Assembly: GCA_947465645.1 (NCBI GenBank)
Contig: CANIBQ010000051.1
Coordinates: forward strand, 1-36,395
Origin: Acidobacteriota bacterium
Lineage (GTDB): Bacteria; Acidobacteriota; Vicinamibacteria; Vicinamibacterales; UBA2999
DNA: 36,395 nucleotides
Direction of reading: 5' to 3'
Below the pieces are notes generated by a model. The model was not told where the DNA came from. It did not search any database and saw nothing but the letters and a program-made list of their open reading frames with translations. Position numbers and translations under genes: made by a program. This document shows, piece by piece, positions 1 through 7,665 of the stretch (positions are counted from its first letter, which is position 1; each line of letters opens with the position of its first letter).

Positions 1-748
1 CGAGGAGAAACCGGTTGCCCTGGAAGAAGGACCGGACGTTCCGGCGCAGCGTCAGCGTCGAGGCCGGATCCTCGTCCTTGACGCGCAGCACGTCGGTGAC
101 GGTGTGCTCCTCGCTGACCAACGCGCCGAAGCGCGAGGCATCGACCCCCTCGTGCACCTCCACGCGGCTCGCACGTTCGCTGCCGGTGATGTTCTCGGCA
201 AATTCGAGGGCCGTCAGTCCTGTGAGGTTGTCGCGTTGCAGCACCGCTTCGAGCGATGCGAGCCAGGCGACCGTCTCGGGAAGGAGCTGGCCGGTCGGCT
301 CCGCTGGACACAACTCGTGGGTACCTTCCCGGTAGAAGCCCAGTCGTCTATCTCGGGCATGGAGCCGCGCGCGCATCCGATAGCCGCGCTCGGGAGAGCC
401 AATCATGATGGGGAGCGACGCCAGCGGAATGCGGCCGATCCGTCCGAAGCCGTCCTGGACGATCTCCGCCTTCAGCGTGAGCTGCCGCTCGTACTCCACG
501 TGCGCGAGGACGTTGCCGCCGCAGCGCCAGTCGGCTCCCGCAACGCGCCGATCGGGCGACGGCGACAGCACCTCGATCGTCTCCGCATACAGCACGCTCC
601 GGGTCGAGCGCTCGACGCGCGCGTGGATCCGCTCGCCTGGAATCGCGCCCCAGACGAGCACCACCTGTCCCTTGTGGCGCGCCAGCATCCGTCCGCCGGC
701 CGCCGGCTTCTCGACGTCGAGCGCAAGGATGGATCCGGGTTCGATCAT
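1..748 (-). CDS. RlmD/RumA-like class I SAM-dependent RNA m5U methyltransferase, partial (3' end outside window)
   Basis: The minus-strand frame from ATG at 748 stays open to the window edge (249 codons), so only the N-terminal part is here. It starts with a TRAM-like beta-barrel segment (about residues 1-55), then a stretch resembling the iron-sulphur region of RlmD, with the CGG core followed by a conserved LxHxxYxxQLxxK pattern (about residues 75-95). It continues with the SPERGYRMRARLH region typical of the central subdomain. The SAM-binding and catalytic Cys motifs would lie outside the window. RlmD-type enzymes methylate uracil-1939 (or a related position) in 23S rRNA. The usual CGGC reads CGGN here and the preceding cysteines are sparse, so the [4Fe-4S] cluster may be absent. 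The start overlaps the stop of the upstream gene as ATGA, which indicates translational coupling. Family is fairly sure; target base is not. Confidence 0.78.
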   Translation of the reverse strand, partial: MIEPGSILALDVEKPAAGGRMLARHKGQVVLVWGAIPGERIHARVERSTRSVLYAETIEVLSPSPDRRVAGADWRCGGNVLAHVEYERQLTLKAEIVQDGFGRIGRIPLASLPIMIGSPERGYRMRARLHARDRRLGFYREGTHELCPAEPTGQLLPETVAWLASLEAVLQRDNLTGLTALEFAENITGSERASRVEVHEGVDASRFGALVSEEHTVTDVLRVKDEDPASTLTLRRNVRSFFQGNRFLL

Positions 749-1437
749 TGGAAGGCCATGACTGGAAGCCGCAGGCGTTCGCGAACGAGCCGGTTGACAG
801 CCGCGTCGCGCGACTGCGCGTACGCGTCCGCCGGCATGCGTGCCCGGAAGGGCGCCAGCTCGCGGTCGGCCTCGGCCATCAGCTCCCGCAGCATGTCGGC
901 GCCGCAGTCGTCTCGCGCGGTGGTGATGAGGTGGTCATCCAGCACGCGAAGCCGTTCGACACACGCCTGCCGTGCGTCTCCCCGCAGGCTCTTCGCCGCG
1001 CCGCGGGCGACATCGAGCTCGCGAATGAGCTCCTCGAGGAGCGCATCCAGCGGCCGACCGTCGCCCGCACGCAGCGCCGTCAGCCGCGCGACGACCCGCT
1101 CGAGGTGCGCCGGCAACGAGGGATGGCGCGCCTGGTGCTCGCTCCCTTCGGCGTCCGGCAACGCCACACCGACCGCACGGCGCCACTCGTCGAAGACGTC
1201 CAGCACGTCGGCGTCACAAAATTCGACCCGGACGGGACGGCGGCGAGGTCCCTTTGCGTAATAGCGCTCGAAGTATCGATCGATGCCGCGGCACGCCACC
1301 TTCAGCGGCACGCCCTTGGCGGCCCAGCCGAGGACCTGGTCGAACGCGGGACCGACGATCCGAATCAGGTGACCATCGTTCTTGCGACAGAGGTAGGCCT
1401 CGATCTCGCGGCAGAACTCGGCCGCTTCTAGATCCAC
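745..1437 (-). CDS. conserved hypothetical protein, helical, between birA and the RNA methyltransferase
   Basis: A 230-residue soluble protein with no signal peptide or membrane segment. I do not recognise a characterised family. The first 90 residues are the best-ordered part (CREIEAYLCRKNDGHLIR, then a region with FERYYAKGPRRRPVR and CDADVLDVFDEWRRA); the rest is Arg/Ala/Leu-rich and probably all helical. The start codon is GTG at 1437, overlapping the birA stop by 10 bp; the stop overlaps the next gene as ATGA. This tight packing on both sides and the good GC3 bias make it a real gene of the same transcription unit. The position gives only a weak hint of a role in translation or cofactor metabolism. 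Confidence 0.75.
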   Translation of the reverse strand: MDLEAAEFCREIEAYLCRKNDGHLIRIVGPAFDQVLGWAAKGVPLKVACRGIDRYFERYYAKGPRRRPVRVEFCDADVLDVFDEWRRAVGVALPDAEGSEHQARHPSLPAHLERVVARLTALRAGDGRPLDALLEELIRELDVARGAAKSLRGDARQACVERLRVLDDHLITTARDDCGADMLRELMAEADRELAPFRARMPADAYAQSRDAAVNRLVRERLRLPVMAFQ

Positions 1438-2309
1438 CGCACCTCTCCCGAGATCACCCGCTCGAGGCCATCGTCGGTCCGCACGAGCAGCGCGCCGTCA
1501 TCAGCGATTCCATCGGCGACACCTCGACGAGGGCCGCCGGCGTCCCACTCCACCGTCCGTCCCAGCGTGGCGGCCGATCGCGTGCGCCATGCGCCGAGCA
1601 CGCCCTCGGATCGTCCCTGGCGAAGCTCCTCGTAGCGCATCGCCAGGCTCGCCAGGCATTCGGTCAGCAGCAGGCCGCGATCGACGCTGCGCCCGAGCTC
1701 CTCCTCGATCGAGGTCGCTCTGGCCGCAACCTCGGGCGGGTGCGCCGCGGGCATGATGTTGATGCCGATGCCCATGACGACGTACTTCAATCGCGGACCG
1801 TAAAGGTCCGCGCCGCCCTGAAGGTCCGGGGGGTCTCGAAGGTCCGCGCCGCCCTGCGCGGTGGTGTCGTCCTCTCCGTCATCCATCGATCCAGCTTCGG
1901 CGAGCACGCCGGCGAGCTTGCGGTCGCCAGCATAGACGTCGTTCGGCCATTTCAGGCTGGGATCGAGGCCCGTGGCCGACTGGACGGCGTCTGCCACCGC
2001 CACGCCGGCCGCGATCGTCAGGAGCGACAACGCATGGGTGGGCGGCCGCAGGATCGCCGAGATGTAGAGGCCCGCGCCAGGGGGCGATGACCATGCGCGG
2101 CCATGACGGCCGCGACCTGCCGATTGCGCCTCGGCGATCACCGCGCAGCCTTCCCTCGCCCCCCGTTCCGCGAGCGCGCCCGCCAGGTCGTTGGTCGAGG
2201 GCACGGTGGAGTACCAGAGAAACTGCTGATGCGAAAAGACGCCAAGGCGGTCACCGGCGCGGGCGAGAGGCTCGGCGAATTCCGCGGGTAGCGGCCTCGG
2301 TGCGTTCAT
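1428..2309 (-). CDS. birA: biotin--[acetyl-CoA-carboxylase] ligase (no DNA-binding domain)
   Basis: A 293-residue biotin-protein ligase, which makes biotinyl-AMP and transfers biotin to the lysine of the BCCP domain of biotin carboxylases. Seen in the sequence: the STNDLA start of the catalytic core (about residue 38), the biotinyl-AMP loop GRGRHGR with downstream WSSPPGAGLY (about 65-85), the KWPNDVY motif (about 119-125) followed by RKLAGVLAE, and GIGINI (about 176-181). There is no N-terminal winged helix, so it is a class I enzyme without repressor function. After RKLAGVLAE there is an Asp/Gly-rich insertion of about 33 residues that includes three 6-residue repeats coded by 18-bp DNA repeats (see the repeat at 1792). 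The start is ATG at 2309; the gene ends inside the GTG start of the next gene. Confidence 0.93.
   Translation of the reverse strand: MNAPRPLPAEFAEPLARAGDRLGVFSHQQFLWYSTVPSTNDLAGALAERGAREGCAVIAEAQSAGRGRHGRAWSSPPGAGLYISAILRPPTHALSLLTIAAGVAVADAVQSATGLDPSLKWPNDVYAGDRKLAGVLAEAGSMDDGEDDTTAQGGADLRDPPDLQGGADLYGPRLKYVVMGIGINIMPAAHPPEVAARATSIEEELGRSVDRGLLLTECLASLAMRYEELRQGRSEGVLGAWRTRSAATLGRTVEWDAGGPRRGVADGIADDGALLVRTDDGLERVISGEVRWI
1792..1856. repeat. REP-like palindrome plus three 18-bp tandem repeats inside birA
   Basis: CGCGGACC (1792-1799), loop GTAAA, GGTCCGCG (1805-1812) form a perfect 8-bp hairpin. Its right arm starts an array of three 18-bp units at 1803-1820, 1821-1838 and 1839-1856. Units 1 and 3 are identical; unit 2 has diverged. 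The units are in frame and give QGGADL, RDPPDL and QGGADL in the BirA protein. The same hairpin with the same GTAAA loop recurs at 10573. Confidence 0.85.
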
Positions 2310-2318
2310 GGCGTGCCC

Positions 2319-2374
2319 CGCCGGCGCCCTGGCGCAGGCGGTAGCTTGCCTCGCCGGAGCCTTGGCGCAGGCGG
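2319..2374. repeat. two 23-bp direct repeats between birA and nadC
   Basis: Two copies, 2319-2341 and 2352-2374, match at 21 of 23 positions with a 33-bp period. Each begins CGCCGG and ends GGCGCAGGCGG, and each can form a short CGCC/GGCG stem. They fill most of the 78-bp gap between nadC and birA. No promoter is evident in the gap, so birA may be read from the upstream genes. Confidence 0.75.
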
Positions 2375-2387
2375 GTGTGTCGTGTTG

Positions 2388-3242
2388 TTACGCTGGCTCA
2401 ATTTCGAAGCTGAGGTCGGCCGCCGCGGGCGAATGGGTGAGCGCGCCAACCGACACGTAGTCCGCACCCGTGGCCGCGAGCTCCGGCAGGCGGCCGAGCG
2501 TCACGCCGCCCGAGATTTCCGTTTTGGCCCTGCCCCGGCATCGCTTCACCGCCTCGATGATGTCGGGCGTCGACAAGTTGTCGAGCAGAATGATCTCCGC
2601 CCCGGCCTGCAGGGCTTCGTCCACCTGATCGAGCGTCTGCGCCTCGACCTCGGTGGGCATCTCGCGGTTGGCCTTGCGCATCCGCGTGACCACCGCCACG
2701 ACGCCGCCGCCGAGCCGGACGTGGTTGTCCTTGATGAGAATGCCCTCGTCCAACCCGCTTCGATGGTTCACCGCCCCGCCGGCGCGCACTGCGTACTTCT
2801 CGAGCGCCCGCAGAAGCGGCGTCGTCTTCCTCGTGTCGAGCACGATGATGCGGCCGGCGGCCGCCTCGACGAACTGGCGGGTGAGGGTGGCAATGCCGCT
2901 GAGGCGTTGAAGAAAGTTGAGGGCCGTACGCTCCGCCGTCAGGAGCCCTGTCGCGTGGCCGCGATACTCCGCGACGACGGTTCCCGGCTCACAGCGGTCG
3001 CTGTCCTTGAAGTGCGTGACCACCGTCACGCTCGGGTCGAGCTGCCGGAACGCCTCGGAGGCGATCTCGATCCCCGCCAGCACGCACGGCGACTTGGCGA
3101 GGATCACCGCGTGCGCCTTCTGGTCGCGATCGATGATCGTTTCGGTGGTGACGTCGCCCCAACCGAAATCCTCGGCCAGCGCGCGGCGCACCAGCTCACG
3201 GTACATCCCCGGGTCGAGCGGCTCGAACGGCACCGCCCTCAC
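2388..3242 (-). CDS. nadC: nicotinate-nucleotide pyrophosphorylase (quinolinate phosphoribosyltransferase)
   Basis: A 284-residue enzyme, the usual family length. It converts quinolinate and PRPP to nicotinate mononucleotide, CO2 and pyrophosphate in de novo NAD synthesis. Family motifs are all present: EDFGWGDVTTE near the N terminus, ERTALNFLQRLSGIAT (about residues 103-118), LDTRKTTPLLRALEKYAV (about 135-152) with the phosphate/substrate-binding Arg and Lys residues, GAVNHRSGLDEGILIKDNH (about 156-174), and the C-terminal EISGGVTLGRL. The start is GTG at 3242 and overlaps the valS stop as GTGA, so translation is probably coupled to valS. No nadA or nadB lies nearby. Confidence 0.96.
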   Translation of the reverse strand: MRAVPFEPLDPGMYRELVRRALAEDFGWGDVTTETIIDRDQKAHAVILAKSPCVLAGIEIASEAFRQLDPSVTVVTHFKDSDRCEPGTVVAEYRGHATGLLTAERTALNFLQRLSGIATLTRQFVEAAAGRIIVLDTRKTTPLLRALEKYAVRAGGAVNHRSGLDEGILIKDNHVRLGGGVVAVVTRMRKANREMPTEVEAQTLDQVDEALQAGAEIILLDNLSTPDIIEAVKRCRGRAKTEISGGVTLGRLPELAATGADYVSVGALTHSPAAADLSFEIEPA

Positions 3243-5821
3243 GCGCGAGGCTCCTGGGCGGCGGCGGGCTCTTCGGCGAATCTCAGCCTGGGCTCCTCGA
3301 CGGCGCCGAACTCGAGCAGGCGAATGTGCGCGGCCGCCCGAAGGTCGTTGGCCGCCGGCGCCAGGCCCTTGAACTGTTCGGGCAGCACGGCGTGCTCGAT
3401 CACTGCCTTCGTGGCGCGCTTTTCAGCCGCCTTGACGCGGCGGATCTCGCCGAGCGCCTGCTGCGTCTGCAGCGCCACCTGCGCCGCATCGGTATCGGCG
3501 CCGCCAATGGAGGCGACAATCTCCTCGGTCGTCGGCCATGGCGAGGTATGGATCGAGCCTGGACGCCACCACGACCACACTTCCTCGGTGACAAACGGCA
3601 GGAACGGCGCGAACAGCCGCAGCAACGTGGACAGCGCGACCAACATGGCGCTGTTGGCCGACGCCGCGCCTTCAGGGGTGAAGTCCCCGTACCGCCGGCC
3701 CTTCACGAGCTCGAGGTAATCGTCGCAGAAAGACCAGAAGAAACGCTCCGTCTTCTCGAGCGCCCGCGAGTACTCGTACTCCTCGAAGTCTTTCGTGGCT
3801 TCATCGACGAGCAGCGACAGACTCGTCAACATCCCGCGGTCGAGCGGTTCGACGATCGCCCCCCGCGGCTCCGCCTGCAGCAGCGCAAACCGTGCGGCGT
3901 TGAGGATCTTGATGGCGAGGCGCCGCCCCACCTTCATCTGCCCTGGCTCGAACACCGTGTCTGCGCCGGGCCTGACCGACGCGGCCCAGTACCGGACGCC
4001 GTCGGACCCGTGGTCCTGCAGCAGCCCCATCGGCGTCACCACGTTGCCCTTCGACTTCGACATCTTCTTGCGGTCGGGATCGGTGATGAATCCCGAGAGC
4101 GACGCATTGGCCCATGGGAGCGACCCGTGCTCGAGGTGAGAGCGCAGGACCGTCGTGAACAGCCAGGTCCGGATGATGTCGTGCGCCTGCGGCCGCAGAT
4201 CCATCGGGAAGACCCGCGCGAACAGGTCCGGATCGTCGAGCCACCCACCGGCGATCTGCGGCGTCAGCGAAGACGTCGCCCATGTGTCCATCACGTCGGG
4301 ATCGCCGGCAAAGCCGTTCGGCGCGTTGCGCTGATCGGCCGTGTAGCCGTCGGGGACGTTGACCGACGGGTCGATCGGCAGTTGCGACTCGTCTGGCAGG
4401 AGCGGCCGGTCGTGGTCGACGCTCCCGTCCGCGCGAACGGGGTACCACACCGGAAACGGCACGCCGAAAAACCGCTGGCGGCTGATGCACCAGTCGCCGT
4501 TCAGGCCGTTCACCCAGTTCTCATACCGGTACCGCATGTACTCCGGGTGCCACTTCAGCTCATTGCCCCACGAGATCAACGCGTCGCGGAACTCCATCGT
4601 CTTCATGAACCACTGGCGGCTGGTGATGATCTCGAGCGGCCGGTCGCCCTTCTCATAGAATTTCACCGGGTGCGTGATCGGCCTCGCCTCGCCGACCATG
4701 TCGCCCGATTCGAGCAGCATCTCGACGATGCGCGTGCGCGCTTTGGAGGCCGACAGGTTCGCGAGCTGATCGTAGGCCTGCTGGGCGCGCGAACCGTCGC
4801 GCGATTCCCATCCGCGGGCGCCCCACGTGACCGGCCGTAAGGTCCCATTGGGCGAAATCACCGCCCGCACGGGCAGCCCGAGCTCGCGCCACCAGATCAC
4901 GTCGGTGAGATCGCCGAACGTGCAGATCATCGCGATGCCGCTTCCCTTTTCAGGATCGGCGAGCGCGTGCGCGAGCACCGGCACCGGCACACCGAACAGC
5001 GGTGTGACGACGTCGGCATTGAACAGCGGCTTGTACCGCTCGTCGTCGGGATGCGCCACGAGCGCCACGCACGCCGGAATCAGCTCGGGACGAGTGGTCT
5101 CGATCTCGATGGCAGCGCCACCCGCACGCGCGAACCTGATGCGGTGATACGCCCCAGGCTGTTCGCGATCCTCGAGCTCGGCCTGTGCCACCGCGGTCCG
5201 GAAATCGACATCCCACAGCGTCGGCGCCTCGAGCTGATACGCAACGCCGCGCGTCAGCATCCGCAGGAAGGAGGCCTGCGAGACGCGCTGCGCAGGCTTC
5301 GCAATCGTCGCGTAGGTCATCGACCAGTCCACCGACAGGCCGAGATGACGCCACAGGTACTCGAACGCTTTCTCGTCTTCGGTCGTCAGCCGGTTGCAGA
5401 GCTCGATGAAATTCGGGCGCGACACGGCGATCGCCTGCTTTCCGGGTTTCTCCGGCGGCTGAAACGACGGGTCGTACGACAAGGAGGGATCGCAGCGCAC
5501 GCCGTAATAGTTCTGGACGCGGCGTTCGGTCGGCAGGCCGTTGTCGTCCCATCCCATGGGATAGAACACGGCCTTGCCGCGCATGCGCTGAAAGCGGGCG
5601 ATGACGTCGGTGTGCGTGTACGAGAAAGCGTGACCGACGTGCAGCGAACCGCTGACGGTGGGCGGCGGCGTATCGATCGAAAAGACCTGTTCGCGGGTAC
5701 GAGTGCGGTCGAACCGGTACGTGCCCTGAGCCTCCCAGCGCGCGTTCCACTTCTCCTCGAGGCCCTCGAGCGCCGGCTTCTCCGGCAGAGAAATCGGATG
5801 CGTATCCAGTGCGTCAGACAT
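3239..5821 (-). CDS. valS: valine--tRNA ligase
   Basis: An 860-residue class Ia aminoacyl-tRNA synthetase that charges tRNA-Val. The HIGH-type signature is HVGH at residues 61-64 (after PPPTVSGSL), and KMSKS lies near residue 585. The editing (CP1) domain is present around residues 180-330. The region after the HIGH motif reads MGWDDNGLPTERRVQNYYG, which is the wording I associate with the archaeal-like ValS type also found in some bacteria, not the common bacterial GTDHAGIATQ version. In keeping with this the protein ends without the long C-terminal coiled-coil arm of the E. coli enzyme. It is the first gene of the valS-nadC-birA run, preceded by a repeat-filled gap. Confidence 0.95.
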   Translation of the reverse strand: MSDALDTHPISLPEKPALEGLEEKWNARWEAQGTYRFDRTRTREQVFSIDTPPPTVSGSLHVGHAFSYTHTDVIARFQRMRGKAVFYPMGWDDNGLPTERRVQNYYGVRCDPSLSYDPSFQPPEKPGKQAIAVSRPNFIELCNRLTTEDEKAFEYLWRHLGLSVDWSMTYATIAKPAQRVSQASFLRMLTRGVAYQLEAPTLWDVDFRTAVAQAELEDREQPGAYHRIRFARAGGAAIEIETTRPELIPACVALVAHPDDERYKPLFNADVVTPLFGVPVPVLAHALADPEKGSGIAMICTFGDLTDVIWWRELGLPVRAVISPNGTLRPVTWGARGWESRDGSRAQQAYDQLANLSASKARTRIVEMLLESGDMVGEARPITHPVKFYEKGDRPLEIITSRQWFMKTMEFRDALISWGNELKWHPEYMRYRYENWVNGLNGDWCISRQRFFGVPFPVWYPVRADGSVDHDRPLLPDESQLPIDPSVNVPDGYTADQRNAPNGFAGDPDVMDTWATSSLTPQIAGGWLDDPDLFARVFPMDLRPQAHDIIRTWLFTTVLRSHLEHGSLPWANASLSGFITDPDRKKMSKSKGNVVTPMGLLQDHGSDGVRYWAASVRPGADTVFEPGQMKVGRRLAIKILNAARFALLQAEPRGAIVEPLDRGMLTSLSLLVDEATKDFEEYEYSRALEKTERFFWSFCDDYLELVKGRRYGDFTPEGAASANSAMLVALSTLLRLFAPFLPFVTEEVWSWWRPGSIHTSPWPTTEEIVASIGGADTDAAQVALQTQQALGEIRRVKAAEKRATKAVIEHAVLPEQFKGLAPAANDLRAAAHIRLLEFGAVEEPRLRFAEEPAAAQEPRA

Positions 5822-5835
5822 TCACTGACTAGTGT

Positions 5836-5935
5836 AGTTGACTAGTTGACACTTATCAGTTGTCAGTGACCGGAAAGCAACACGCTGTCTCGACACATTC
5901 CGGCAAGTGAGATCTGACAACCGACGACTGGCAAC
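5836..5935. repeat. inverted array of degenerate heptamers (GTTGTCA family) between the receiver gene and valS
   Basis: The right arm has three heptamers TGACAAC, CGACGAC, TGGCAAC at 5915-5935. The left arm (about 5836-5870) has degenerate reverse-complement units such as AGTTGAC and AGTTGTC. The right arm runs directly into the TAG stop of the receiver gene (5935-5937). On the minus strand this reads TAGTTGCCAGTCGTC, which matches the same position behind the mutase gene at 7665 in 13 of 15 bases. Confidence 0.75.
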
Positions 5936-7161
5936 TATCTTTTTCGAATGCGTTCGATCTCTTCTCTCACGAGGCGTTCGGCCACTTCCGACACGATGTC
6001 GGTGATGACGTCCCGGGCAGCGCCGGGCGACAGCCGTTCGACCACCCGGCGCACGATCTCGTCCAGGAAGGCGTCCGTCATCACCGGCTCGGCCCGCGCG
6101 GACGTCAGGCGCACGGGCGCCGCGCCAGGCTCGCCCTGCTCGACCGCCAGGAGCGCGGTAAACGCTTCCGCGACGAGATGGTCTGACGCAGGTGCAGGTG
6201 CACGTGCCGGAGCGCGAGTCGGCGTCGCATCTGGCGGCTCCACCGTGGGAGGCGCCACGAACGGCTTCGGCGTGAAGGGCGTGACCGTCGGCGTATGCAG
6301 CGGCAGATCGATGGACGGGGACGGCTGGGTCCCGTAGTCGGCCGCCAGCAGGTCGTCGAGCGTCGGGACATCCAGCCGGTCGTCGAAACCGCGTTCGTCG
6401 TCCAGTCGATCGGATGGCGGCATCGGCACGCCGCTCAACGTGGCGAACGCGGCATCCAGCCGATCGAAGTAGGCGTCCAGCGATTCGTCGGCGCCCTGCG
6501 CCCGCGGTCCGGCCGCCTCACCGGACGCTGTCGCCGCCTCCGCGAAGTCGAAAGAGTCCACGCTGTCGCGGTCGATGACCGGCGGGGGCGGCGGCTCCTC
6601 GCGGCGCGGAAACTCGATGGGCTTGGGAAACACCCGTTCCTCGATCACCCGGGGTGCCGGCTGCGGCGGTTCGACCCGGGCCGAGACGGGCGGCAGTTCC
6701 ACGCGCGCGGGAACAGGCTGCTCTTCGGCCCGCACGGCAAGACGCTCGACCGGCCGCGCGACGTCGGCCGCGGCGCGAGCAGGCACACCCCTCTTGCCAT
6801 CCAGCAACTCTCGCACACGGGCGATGACATGCTGCGGCTCGAACGGCTTCACGAGCACGCCGTCGCACCCCACCTGCGCCGCACGCGCATCGTCAACCGG
6901 CTCGAACGCGCCGGCGAGCAGCAGCACGGGGATATGCCTGAGCGCCGGATCGGACTTGATGAATTCGGCCACGTCGTAGCCATTGCGCTTCGGCATGCCG
7001 ATATCGGCCAGGACGATATCCGGCCGCTCCGCCATGACCCGCGCGATCGCCTGTTCGCCGTCGCTGACGGCCAGCACATCGATGTCCTCGCCCGAGAAGG
7101 TCAGCTCGATCACGCGCTCGATCGTCACGCTGTCGTCGGCGAGCAGCAGCTTGTGGGCCAT
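5935..7161 (-). CDS. response-regulator receiver protein with proline-rich linker and C-terminal helical domain
   Basis: A 408-residue protein. Residues 1-120 are a CheY-like receiver: acidic pair D9-D10, phospho-acceptor D53 in LADIGMPKRNGYD, and K105 in VLVKPF; the usual Thr/Ser position is Ala (LLAGAF). Residues about 130-340 are a low-complexity Pro/Ala/Arg/Glu-rich linker, expected to be disordered. The last 45 residues (FLDEIVRRVVERLSP, then DIVSEVAERLVREEIERI) form two amphipathic helices, a tail I associate with receiver proteins of delta-proteobacteria and acidobacteria. There is no DNA-binding or enzymatic output domain, so output is probably by protein contact. The start lies 2 bp after the stop of the B12-binding mutase subunit, so it is in the mutase operon. 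Confidence 0.85.
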   Translation of the reverse strand: MAHKLLLADDSVTIERVIELTFSGEDIDVLAVSDGEQAIARVMAERPDIVLADIGMPKRNGYDVAEFIKSDPALRHIPVLLLAGAFEPVDDARAAQVGCDGVLVKPFEPQHVIARVRELLDGKRGVPARAAADVARPVERLAVRAEEQPVPARVELPPVSARVEPPQPAPRVIEERVFPKPIEFPRREEPPPPPVIDRDSVDSFDFAEAATASGEAAGPRAQGADESLDAYFDRLDAAFATLSGVPMPPSDRLDDERGFDDRLDVPTLDDLLAADYGTQPSPSIDLPLHTPTVTPFTPKPFVAPPTVEPPDATPTRAPARAPAPASDHLVAEAFTALLAVEQGEPGAAPVRLTSARAEPVMTDAFLDEIVRRVVERLSPGAARDVITDIVSEVAERLVREEIERIRKR

Positions 7162-7163
7162 CG

Positions 7164-7574
7164 CTATGCCGACCCCACCCGTGAGCGGGCATGCGTGGTG
7201 ATGAAGCTGACGATTTCCTGCATGGGTGTGCCGGGCAGGAAGATACCGCGCACACCAATCTCGTTCAGCTTTGGAATGTCCACGTCCGGGATGATGCCGC
7301 CGACGACGACCATGACGTCGTCAAGACCGTTCTGGTGCAAGAGCTCCATGACCCGTGGGCAGATGTGCATGTGCGCGCCGGACAGGATCGACAGGCCGAT
7401 GACATCGGCGTCCTCCTGCAACGCGGCCGACACGATATGTTCGGGCGTCTGTCGGAGTCCGGTGTAGATGACTTCCATCCCCGCGTCGCGCAGCGCACGC
7501 GCGATCACTTTGGCTCCCCGGTCGTGACCGTCGAGCCCCGGCTTCGCGATGACGACACGGATCTTGTGATTCAT
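7164..7574 (-). CDS. acyl-CoA mutase small subunit, B12-binding domain protein
   Basis: A 136-residue stand-alone cobalamin-binding domain. It has the DGHDRG form of the DxHxxG motif (the His that ligates cobalt), then SILSGAHM and VVVGGIIPD, all in family order. It partners with the catalytic chain encoded just upstream in transcription order (7665-9278). I place the start at ATG 7574 ([18 protein letters not shown]); a longer open frame upstream is made of the heptamer repeat and is not protein coding. Its stop lies 2 bp before the receiver gene. The split into two chains is the arrangement of isobutyryl-CoA mutase and archaeal-type methylmalonyl-CoA mutase. Confidence 0.93.
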   Translation of the reverse strand: MNHKIRVVIAKPGLDGHDRGAKVIARALRDAGMEVIYTGLRQTPEHIVSAALQEDADVIGLSILSGAHMHICPRVMELLHQNGLDDVMVVVGGIIPDVDIPKLNEIGVRGIFLPGTPMQEIVSFITTHARSRVGSA

Positions 7575-7577
7575 GCA

Positions 7578-7665
7578 GTTGTCAGTTGTCAGCTGCCAGT
7601 TGTCAACTTGGGAAGGCATCGAGGCAACTCGAGCCGTCCGACACTGACAACTGACAACCGGCAAC
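7578..7665. repeat. inverted array of heptamers (GTTGTCA family) between the two mutase subunit genes
   Basis: The left arm has four heptamers at 7578-7605: GTTGTCA, GTTGTCA, GCTGCCA, GTTGTCA. The right arm has TGACAAC, TGACAAC, CGGCAAC at 7645-7665. A 39-nt spacer separates them. The right arm ends on the TAG stop of the large-subunit gene and the left arm ends 3 nt before the ATG of the small subunit, so the array fills the whole intergenic space. A transcript could form a long hairpin here. Confidence 0.88.

Noticed and set aside
2313..4840. Long plus-strand open frames opposite nadC and valS
   Set aside because: They are mirror frames of strongly conserved genes and show no motifs.
7575..7664. 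Extension of the B12-binding subunit at the N terminus
   Set aside because: The open frame upstream of ATG 7574 is translated heptamer repeat.
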